Shown here one piece after another: positions 1-9,988 of a DNA stretch of 20,197 nucleotides. Source of the DNA: Oppiella nova. Lineage: Eukaryota; Arthropoda; Arachnida; Sarcoptiformes; Oppiidae. A model generated the notes under the pieces. It did not search any database. It was not told the origin of the DNA and saw nothing but the letters and a program-made list of their open reading frames with translations. Positions within the stretch are counted from its first letter, which is position 1. Each line of letters opens with the position of its first letter. The stretch covers positions 1 to 20,197 of the forward strand of contig CAJPVJ010000819.1 in assembly GCA_905397405.1 (NCBI GenBank). Direction: 5' to 3'. Both the position numbers and the translations under genes were made by a program.

Positions 1-1155
1 TAATTTTATAATTGTAATATCTTATACTGTAAATTATAATTTAGTTAACAGGGGTGATTTTTAAAAATTTAAATAAGAAATAATACTTGTAATTGTAATT
101 TGTATTTATGAATATCTTATAAATTTGCAACGGTGTTCGATTACAATTTGTTTGTACCAGATTATAAATTTTTGAAAGTTATTACTGTTTATAAATCAAA
201 TATACCGGTATAATAATAATTTCTAAATTTCGAGATTTAAACATTTATCACTTACTTGTAATGAGTACCGGTATATCTTAAATTTTGTTCGTAAAGTTTT
301 TAAAATTAATTTCAATCGATACTTATATCATATTTTATTGCTTTAAATATGGTACATTACTCATATTTTTAATTATTTGTCAAATGATTTTCTTTTGACT
401 AATTTATATGGTTGTTGGTTCAATCATATTGAAATCTATGATATTTTATTTATTTATTATTAACTCTAGTCCACAACATTACACTATCTTATGAATTAAG
501 TAGTAAAAACCTCGTTGTCTATATTTAGTAATTAATTTAATTCAGTACCATTTATTGTAATATAGTTGATACTTCATTTTTAAGTAAATGATTATAAATT
601 TAATGGTTTAATGAACACTTTTAAACACAATATATTTAAAGTTAAAATTCTGAATGAACTAATGTTTGAATAATTGCTTTGAAAGGCCCGTCATTTACAT
701 CTTTTGATGACTTTTCTGGAAATAAAAAATACTTCAGAGGTAAGCATTATATTTGAATATTTGTTTATTGTCATCTACTTATTATTGAGCTATGAATATG
801 AATTCAAAATAGTTTTAAAGGAGTTACGTTAGTTTATTTAACTAAATAATGGTTATAAATTACAAGCAGAATAGATATGATGAAAATTTTAAAGATTTTA
901 TAATAAGAGTATTTATTTGCATTACAAGCGGCCAGAAATTTTGGACGTCGTAGAGGTACTTATTATTATTAATAAACAAATCGTTAAATTTCTTATTACT
1001 TTTTAAACTGTGGTTTTTCCTAATTGTTTTTTAGTGATTATAATATAACTGTCAGTTTGTGTATTAATGAATTAATTTCAAATGACATTTCAGGCAAATC
1101 TCCATTTTTTACGGGAGTTGACTCGGATAATCATATATTAATGGACTCTAACCAA
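1..1155 (+). repeat. Left arm of ~1.16-kb inverted duplication
   Basis: Read on +, this stretch matches the reverse complement of 7230-8399 from end to end: base 1 pairs with 8399 and base 1155 with 7230. By my reading there are about 17 substitutions and four indels (about 11, 4, 2 and 2 nt; the right arm is 15 nt longer overall). It contains part of CPEB intron 2, copies of CPEB exons 3 and 4, and exon 5 lacking only its last base. The match is still running at base 1, so the arm probably continues outside the window. The inner end is sharp: from base 1156 the sequence is ERGIC1, not CPEB. Confidence 0.95.
686..1155 (+). pseudogene. Duplicated CPEB exons 3, 4 and 5 (partial gene copy)
   Basis: Three exon copies lie at 686-739 (54 nt), 929-955 (27 nt) and 1094-1155 (62 of 63 nt). 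Each keeps its AG acceptor, and the first two keep their GT donors. Their sequence is identical to exons 3-5 of the complete CPEB gene on the opposite strand. They encode the linker just before RRM1, including FGRRRGKSPFFTG. All start in phase 1, as in the parent gene. No RRM or zinc-finger exon follows; instead the third exon runs directly into ERGIC1 coding sequence in the same frame. This may be a gene fragment left by duplication, the 5' part of a chimeric gene that begins outside the window, or an assembly product. Confidence 0.8.
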
Positions 1156-1652
1156 ATGGACAAAACTGGCGCTCAGTGTAAGTGTCATGTGTTATAACAA
1201 TCATAATACCGGCAAACGGTTTGCTATTAATATGAAACTATTGCAGCGCAAGAATCACATGAGTATCACATGAAGATCGTGCCGACGATCTACGAAGACC
1301 TCAGTGGGCATTACGTCCATAGTTTCCAATACACATACGCTTACAAAAGTCATATCGCATTCACACATCACGGCATTGCTATGCCTGCCATTTGGTTCCG
1401 GTAATGATCGTCATCTCATTGACTGCATAATATGCCTAACCTTATGATCTCAATTGAATTCGTGTGTATCATAGATATGATTTGACTCCGATTACAGTGA
1501 AATATACAAAACGACGAAAACCATTGTATAGTTTTGTGACAATGATCTGCGCTATAATCGGCGGTACGTTTAGTGTGGCCGGCATTATAGACTCACTGGT
1601 GTTCACGGCGTCCAATATATTCAAGAAACTAGAGTTGGGAAAACTGAGTTAA
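1156..1652 (+). CDS. ERGIC1: ERGIC1 (ERGIC-32) homologue, C-terminal part only
   Basis: Three coding segments, 1156-1177, 1247-1400 and 1475-1652 (TAA at 1650-1652), join with phases T|CG and CG|A to give about 117 residues. Human ERGIC1 is about 290. Family blocks I can see are HEYHMKIVPTIYED and IAMPAIWFRYDLTPITVKYT in the lumenal domain, then the second membrane span, about FVTMICAIIGGTFSVAGIID, and the short cytosolic tail ending KKLELGKLS. The family cycles between ER and Golgi and works with ERGIC2/3 in cargo transport. The N-terminal half, including the first membrane span, is absent from the window; its place is taken by the inverted CPEB segment. Introns are 69 and 74 nt. The family assignment is firm; whether this copy is functional is unknown. 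Confidence 0.9.
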
Positions 1653-1731
1653 CTTTATATTCAGAAATTATTTAATTTATTCTCATTTCTTACGAATTAC
1701 TCAAATTACTATTTAAATCTGTAAAAGTATT

Positions 1732-1741
1732 AATAAATAAA
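1732..1741 (+). promoter_or_regulatory. Candidate polyadenylation signals for ERGIC1
   Basis: Two overlapping AATAAA hexamers lie at 1732-1737 and 1736-1741, about 80 nt after the ERGIC1 stop. The spacing suits a short 3' UTR. The surroundings are so AT-rich that chance matches are common. Confidence 0.45.
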
Positions 1742-3314
1742 ATATACTTTTTTTGTTAATTAATGCAATTTTTAATTCGAAAATCCAATGATTACATCGA
1801 AATATGATTTAAGAATAAATTACAGTAAAAGTCAAATCCAAAAAACTCCGTTCAGTACAACAAATATCGACATTTGTCTTAAAAAAACTTGAGAAAAACT
1901 GATGAATTATAATAACATGAATTATAGAAACAAACTATAATATAATAAAAAGCATTAATTCTATCGTCAAATGATTATACAATTCTATATAAACGTACAA
2001 AAGCTATAATAAAATCATTAAAAACAAGAAATTAAAATAAAGACTAATATTAAAACATATAAAAACATGAGATTAATTCTCAGCATTTATTACAATAATA
2101 ATAATAATGATAAAAACAATTGGATATTATATTAAAGAGTTTTAGAGGCACTCAAACAAAAGTCTGAAAATTGTTTAATACTGAGAACTTTTCTCAAAAA
2201 ACAATTCAAAAAATTAAAAAATTCTTGACTATTGACTAATCATCAAAATGACTAAAAAACTGTATAAATAAAAGTCACACTTTATTCAATGTGTTTTCAA
2301 TTATAGATTATAAATGATTTAAATATACCGTAAGTGTTAAATGTGTAGCGAAAATGACACAACTATTGCACAGCAATTGACTTAATGGTAATAATATAAT
2401 AAATTTAGTTTTGTTTTGTTTGTTGGGTTAATAGTAATTGTGAACAGAGTTTGATTGAGTGTTCAGTTATTTTCGGTTAAGATTCAAACAAACGCCAAAC
2501 TCTTATCAATTTTATATGTAAACCAAATGTGAATCAAATATTCATTCATCACTTCTTGAATATAAATACAAACAATTAGTAATCAATAAAACGAATGCAA
2601 AAAAGTGCAATCATTTGAGATATGAGTAAAAAAGTTTAAAAACAATCTTATAATCAAAATAATTGTCAAAAGTATGAAATCAAATATAGGGGAATCGCAC
2701 TCAACATTGATTTGTGACATAAAACCTATTTATATATTAATATCAATTGACATTTTGTTTGCTTTGACAATGGGTTACGAAAAGTTAGATATTTTGTCCA
2801 AAAGTTGTTTACAATCAATTGATAGCACCGTAAGAAAAACAAGAAGTGATGAAAAAGTCGATTATAAAAACATATTGTATTAATAAATACACAAAAAGTC
2901 TATAAAATTAAAATGTTTATAATTTGAGGGATTGGATGTCATTTGTTTTGGTTTAGAAAAAAATTGATAAATTGATCGAAGAATTAATTATTTGTATTAT
3001 TCGTATGAATACATAAAAAGACTGTTCAAAAAACGCCAGTTTTCATAGTTATCCCAAAAGAGAGTAATATTTATATTATACTCATAAACATTAAAAATCT
3101 GTAAATTTAACGATAATTACAAAAGTTGTTTGTATTTGTCTAATCATTGTTTTGCTAAGAATTCTTTACAATCAATAAAAACTAAACAAAAAATTAAATC
3201 TATTTATTAAAAGTATTGTAATATGAAAGAAAAGTTCGATAAATATATGTATTAAACAGATATTTCAAGAAATATATTAACGACTTCAGCAAAAATAAAA
3301 TGATTCTTCACTTT

Positions 3315-3448
3315 ATATGTTGTCGTATATTATATTAAATGTATTAAAAAAGTATAAATTTTGGTGTCATGAAAAACAGACACCAAAAAACTTTTGACAA
3401 AAGAGTTTCAAATTCAGTAAACATTTACTCACTTAACGACAACATATG
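3315..3448. repeat. Nested small inverted repeats
   Basis: An outer pair of 12-bp arms (ATATGTTGTCGT at 3315-3326; its complement at 3437-3448) encloses an inner hairpin with a 10-bp stem (TTTTGGTGTC at 3359-3368, complement at 3379-3388) and a 10-nt loop. The flanks of the outer arms are also loosely complementary. This could be a decayed small palindromic element or chance in AT-rich DNA; no target-site duplication is evident. Confidence 0.5.
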
Positions 3449-4908
3449 AATGAAAAACTTCATAAAATTTAAATCTCTTCAAAATCGGAGACTCGTTATC
3501 ATGAATAATGGGTTAACTGCACCGGATTATTGTGACTTCAATACAAATTGCGGGTTATTTGGACAGTCGACTAATTGCTACTCATTTTTATAATAAGTTA
3601 GTAATAGTTATTAACAGCAATAATAATAAATATTATTATATTAATAGTTATATTAATGATATTTTTATATTAAAATCAAATACTCTCCTATTATATTCAA
3701 TATAATGAATGTTTGACTAAAAAATGATTTCCAATAAATCACTTAAGAATTCCATATTTTCTACATTTCATGAAAAATTTATGATTTTATATCATTTATT
3801 AGAGGACACTATCTCTTGGGTTCTCAAAAAGTCTCGTCTCTTCACAACAGATACTAAATGTTAACAATGAATGACAAGTTTTGAACATTTTATAAGTTTG
3901 TAAAGTCTCTTAAAAACTTATTTTCGTCATTATTATTTCAAAATGGTTAATTAATAAAAAGTTTTAAATAAAGTCTATTTTGAATAGAATTTTTGCCATA
4001 AAACTAGTCCTACATATGAATGTTAGGCTTAAGTAAGAAAGGGGTGAATAGAGAAAAAATATATTAAATTTATATTTATTCATTTGTTTGTTTGTTAGAA
4101 ATGAAGTGATTGTCGACTAGATTTCTGTTAGGATTTCATTTGTCACTAATTTCTCAGTTGTTTACTTCTGACTGTTTTCAAGACATACATGTGCTGTATA
4201 TTAGAGGAAATATCGTTGTAATCGAGATATGGATCGCTTCCAACTCATCAATGGTTGGCATTGGTTTGAAAAATGTAATCAAACATAACATGAGATTTGT
4301 TTTAAAGTACAGAACTATTGAATTATAATAATTATATTAACTCATAATTGCGATCGCTTTAGATCACACATTTTGATTACGACTTCATTTCTATTGAATT
4401 GTTATTTAATTGAAAATAAAACTTGAGTTCATATTTATATGAATCATTAATCTATTATCTCATATATTAGTTCATCTCTTAATTTATATGAATTTCGCAT
4501 TTTCACAAAAAATCTTAAGTTTCATTTAATCCGATATAATATTTTTAAATATAAGAATAGAAATAATTTTAAGTGAAAGACTAGTCTTAACTGACTTTAG
4601 TCGTGATTTAGCCTAAAATTCGTGTCATTCAAACCTGTCATACAATTAGCAAATGTGGGGATAAATGAAAGTTCAAAATCGCTTTTAAGGCCATTCTTAT
4701 TGCAAACACAGGCCTGACTGACCACGAGTCAACAGCAATACTTGAAAATAAACCTAAAAATAAAATATAATCATTGTTTCGAAGAGTAAATTAATATAAA
4801 AAATTATAAAATCTAATAACAGGTATAGAGATGAAGACATCACAGAATAGCCGAAAAATAAATTATTTAAAGACTGTTGTGAAGTGTTGTAAGGATAGAG
4901 ACATACTG

Positions 4909-4962
4909 TATACTGTATAATGTATTCAGGTAATAAGATTAGTACTAACGTTATACAGTATA
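4909..4962. repeat. 12-bp stem inverted repeat
   Basis: TATACTGTATAA at 4909-4920 is perfectly complementary to 4951-4962, with a 30-nt loop. It belongs to the TACTGTA/TACAGTA words that recur elsewhere in the window. Confidence 0.5.
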
Positions 4963-5109
4963 TTGTACCGCATATTACGGTCATTATACTACTATTGTAG
5001 TTATATAATATATATAGATATATAGTATTATAGAATTAGAAATATTTTGCGGTCAAGATATCAATCAAATGAATTCAATTGATATTTAGTTTATGATTAG
5101 TTCAGTGCA

Positions 5110-5142
5110 GTTAAAGACTTGTTAAAGACTTGTTAAAGACTT
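5110..5142. repeat. Tandem repeat, 11 bp x 3
   Basis: Three perfect copies of GTTAAAGACTT stand head to tail in the spacer downstream of CPEB. No function is apparent. Confidence 0.85.
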
Positions 5143-5683
5143 ATATCTATAAGACAAACATTTTTTTCCTAACGCGACAGGAGCTCAAAAATGTAGACAA
5201 ATTTGATACTCGCATCTTAACCATTAATTTAATGCCTGTAATGATTGAATGACTTACTGTACGTTTCAGCCCATCGACTAAATCACATTTAGAGTACATT
5301 TTCCCGCTTTTGACAACTTTATCACAAACTGTTTCCTAAGAATTTCTCAGTTCATAACAAATAGAGAGCTAATCATTGAATGATTTGGCAAAATATATGG
5401 ATAAAAAAATAATAAAAAACACTTCATTGTCTAAAAAATTGGTTATAAAAATCATAACAATTGTTACAAAAATATTTGCAAATAATTAAATTGTTTTGAG
5501 TTTAGGCTAACATGAGAAAGCCTTCAATGATTAGCTGTCGATAAGTTATGAGAAGTCAAGTGTCGACCCTTACAGGCATTGAAGGACTCGATTAGAGACT
5601 AGTAGTGAAGAACAGACTAATCCCGAACCCTAATCCCGAACCGACTATTATTCGGAGATCAAAATTATTTTTGTCAAAATGTT

Positions 5684-5711
5684 ATAAAAAATAATAAAAG
5701 TAAAAATAAAA
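5684..5711 (-). promoter_or_regulatory. Cluster of CPE-like UUUUAU motifs in the CPEB 3' flank
   Basis: Read on the CPEB (-) strand, three TTTTAT hexamers lie within 28 nt (5706-5711, 5694-5699, 5684-5689), starting about 130 nt after the CPEB stop. UUUUAU is the consensus cytoplasmic polyadenylation element bound by CPEB1-type proteins; CPEB2-4-type proteins are reported to favour other U-rich structures. I see no AATAAA close behind them on that strand, and the DNA is AT-rich, so chance is possible. Confidence 0.3.
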
Positions 5712-5843
5712 TAACAATAAATATATATTAAGCGCAAAATCTCGTCGTTTGTCTTCACGACTATAAGACTATTATATAACGAATTATCTCTACTGTTAGT
5801 CAACAACTATTGAGGTTTGAATTAAGCCTAAACTGCATTTGCC

Positions 5844-8800
5844 TTAACACCAGCGAAATGGTACGGCTCGAGGTCTGTCGGCGCCCTCTTTAACCAGAGG
5901 CTTATGGAACTCACGACCAGGTCTTGAGTGGATTGTAGCCCAACAGTGCTCGCAGTAGTACTGAAGACATGTGACATTCGCGCAGAAAAATGGCGCAAAT
6001 TTGCCGCCACATCGCGCGCCCTGGCATTCATCGCATATCTGATCATCTATTCAATGAAATACAGTTTTGTCATTCATTTGTTACAATTTTCTTATAAAAG
6101 CTCTCATACCTAAAACATATGGTTTGACTTCAACCTAAAATACAATAATAGTGAACATTAATAACCCATAAACACAACACTATAGTAAATAGATTGACCC
6201 GTTTCTCGATGTCTCCGTGTTGTAGCTGAACAAAGCGGGCGCTGATGGCAGCGATATAGCTCTGTTGGTTGGAGAACGCCACTCTACCCGCCCCTTTCTG
6301 TTACATACAAACCATCAAACAAATCAATCAAATTCAGTCAAACTTTCTCCAGTGTCTTATAAGTACCGGATATCTGAGCTCTGGGTCAGTATCGATGCCG
6401 GCATAGCATACACCGCCGTACAGACGATCCATAATCATTGCCAATTCAACTGCAATTTGGTTGAACCAAACGTGATTAGCAAACATAATGTCTGTATAAA
6501 CACGTAAATGATAATAAATTAAGCTTTTATTCATACCAGCTTTGAGAGGACGAGGAACTCCTCCAACAAACACAGTCTTGCGGGGGTCGAGTGGCATGGA
6601 TGCGTCCAAAACAAAGTCAGCATCACTGAGTCGCCAGGGTCGAATTTGTACCTATTTTTATTAAACACATTAAGGTATAAACATGTTTACAACAATTAAC
6701 TGTATAAATGCGCCAATTTGAGTGAAATGTGGACAAAACTTGGATAAATACCGGTTTGTCTTTAATGGTAGGACTGGAGACACACAAATAGAGCTTATCG
6801 TCCTCTTGAATACAGGCGTCGATTAGCGCCTGAACTGATGACTCGTCTTGAAATAACAAGAATGCATAGCCTGTCCACCAATACAACAGTGATTACTATA
6901 CGAATCAATGATTTTAAATATTCTTTCAAAGTAAATACCTTTTGGTGGGAAATATGATTTGCTTTCTGCCTTATGAGGCCAGTCCACCACAAGAGGTCCA
7001 AAACGTCTGAAACTGGCGGTTATCTCCTCTATAAGAATGGCAATCAATTATATTAAGTAAAAGTAGTTTCAATTGTCATCTCATTTGCAAACCTTCGTCT
7101 ATATCTGGAGGGAGTCCTCCGACAAACACTTTTCTTGAGAAGCGCTCACCGCTGTCACCGGCAACTGTCAACCCAAACAAATCAGTTATCAAACAAACAA
7201 CTTGTTATATATTTATGTATTCCTATACCTTGGTTAGAGTCCATTAATATATGATTATCCGAGTCAACTCCCGTAAAAAATGGAGATTTGCCTGAAATGT
7301 CATTTGAAATTAATTCATTAATACACAAACTGACAGTTATATTATAATCACTAAAACAAACAATTAGGAAATATCACAGTTTAAAAAGTAATAAGAAATT
7401 TAACGATTTGTTTATTAATAATAATAAGTACCTCTACGACGTCCAAAATTTCTGGCCGCTTGTAATGCAAATAAATACTCTTATTATAAAATCTTTTAAA
7501 TTTTCATCATATCTATTCTGCTTTTAATTGATAACCATTATTTATTTAGTTCAATAAACTAACGTAACTCCTTTAAAACTATTTTCAATTCATATTCATA
7601 GCTCAATAATCAGTAGATGACAATAAACAAATATTCAAATATAATGCTTACCTCTGAAGTATTTTTTATTTCCAGAAAAGTCATCAAAAGATGTAAATGA
7701 CGGGCCTTTCAAAGCAATTATTCAAACATTAGTTCATTCAGAATTTTAACTTTAAATATATTGTGTTTAAAAGTGCTCATTAAACCATTAAATTTATAAT
7801 CATTTACTTAAAAATGAAGTATCAACTATATTACAATAAATGGTACTGAATTAAATTAGTTACTAAATATAGACAGAGGTTTTTATTACTTAATTCATAA
7901 GATAGTGTAATGTTGTGGACTAGAGTTAATAATAAATAAATAAAATATCATAGATTTCAATACGATTGAACCAACAACCATATAAATCAGTCAAAAGAAA
8001 ATCATTTGACAAATAATTAAAAATATGAGTAATGTACCATGTTTAAAGCAATAAAACGTCTTTTAAATATGATATAAGTATCGATTCAAATTAATTTGAA
8101 AAACTTTACGAACAAAATTTAAGATATACCGGTACTCATTACAAGTAAGTGATAAATGTTTAAATCTCGAAATTTAGAAATTATTATTATACCGGTATAT
8201 TTGATTTATAAACAGTAATAATTTTCAAAAATTTATAATCTGGTACAAACAAATTGTAATCGAACACCGTTGCAAATTTATAAGATATTCATAAATACAA
8301 ATTACAATTACAAGTATTATTTCTTATTTAAATTTTTAAAAATCACCCCTGTTAACTAAATTATAATTTACAGTATAAGATATTACAATTATAAAATTAA
8401 GATGAGCTTATCTCAAAACATTTTTGTTTAAATCAATATTTATTGATTAAACTAATGTTAAGAACACAAGGTTTTTGACAATTAAATTTCTAACTAGTAA
8501 GTAAATATTGATTCATTTATTAAAAACTGATATATTTATATATTTAACAACAATATTACCGACAATTATGAACATAATATAAATACCTTGAATTTGTGAC
8601 ATTGACTGCAGACCCGAGTGATTATAGTTTACAAAACCTATACAACAAATTAAATTAAACAATAAATTTATAAGTTGCGTCAATAAGTTAGCCGTCATTT
8701 GAATCTTTTTCAACATTTAGACCGTTTCTACAATTTGTCAGTACTGTACAACTTACAGTCACTTATATTGGACACAATATTTTCCAGCTATAAATATACA

Positions 8801-9950
8801 GTATTCAATAGAGTATACAGTACTTGTATTCTGTAGCATAATACTGTACATGTATTCTGTAGTCTATGTCATAGACTCTATGATCTCTAAATTTCATCAG
8901 TAACATTTAAACTCCTATCTCGTAAATGGCATCACTTAAGCAGTATTACTATCAGATTAGATAACTATCTTTACCTCATATGAAAATTCTTGTTCATTTA
9001 CACCAATTTCCCAATAGTTAACATATTCAGTGATAACAAGTACATGTTCAGTGCCTATAACCTTGTTGAATTTAAAATTGGAATCAAGAATTTACTATAA
9101 TGAGCAAACTGTCCTAAATGCTAAACAATTAATACTGTTAAACAACTCGTAACTCTGAACTCAAATGGTAAACAATAAAATTTAATTAATTAAGATTTCT
9201 TATTGTCTTATTTGGTGAGAAGTAGTGGACAGTTAGTAGTGTGTGGCCTACCTTTGCACTGGTCCTGAGAATCTCCAGAAGTGCGGATTATTTCCAAGAG
9301 TTGCTGTTCGAGAGGAAAGCGAAGAGTATCTAAAGGACTGGTAGCCGATCCCATTCCACCAGCCATTTGTCTTTCCTATTAAACAATCGGACAATTTCCA
9401 CAATTATTATAGATTATTAACATATGTAACAATTATTAACATGTTTATTGTGGTCAATTGTAAATGAATAAATAATTCAAAAATTTATATAACATGGTAT
9501 AATTAATAGTATATTTAAAATCTTGTTGCAATTGATACAAGCGGTGTATATACAGTACAGTATATATTATATAACAGAATAATACATTATATTCTAATGT
9601 TATTCTGAGTGCCAATACTTTCATGAATTTTCGTTCAAATAATCGATAGCTCTTTCAGTCATATTATGAACTCAACTCTAATATTATTTTATGCGAGATA
9701 TTCACTGATTAGAAGCAAATTCTGGTCATTATTTGCTCATAACTTCCTTATGGCAATCACTTTTCATACCTACATATTCAACTAATATGAATATAACAAT
9801 ACTTTCTTATATCATCTATCATATGGGAGGTGTGCAGTGAGCTATGAGATGCTGTGCTATGTGCTCTATGTACAGATGTGCAGGCTCATTCACTATACTG
9901 TATTCACTGTTAATTGCAATTGTATACACATTATACATATTTTTGACAAT

Positions 9951-9988
<38 letters not shown>

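Larger units (their letters stand above)
1653..5843. other. AT-rich non-coding spacer between convergent genes
   Basis: About 4.2 kb between the ERGIC1 stop and the CPEB stop. Open frames here are short (at most 76 codons), of low complexity and lack any family resemblance I recognise, so I call none of them genes. It should hold the ERGIC1 3' UTR on the left and the CPEB 3' UTR on the right. I see AT-rich simple sequence, a few small inverted and tandem repeats (listed separately), and no tRNA-like or transposase-like sequence. Confidence 0.7.

Noticed and set aside
2674-2883. 69-codon ORF in the spacer
   Set aside because: No family resemblance, AT-driven composition, and no splice or context support.
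5928-6113. Open frames on both strands over the CPEB zinc-finger exon
   Set aside because: They are shadows in other frames. The real frame ends PFRWC-stop at 5844 and carries the conserved Cys/His pattern.
8589-8607. 19-nt candidate microexon in CPEB intron 2
   Set aside because: Its length breaks the frame between exons 2 and 3, which already fit each other in phase 1.
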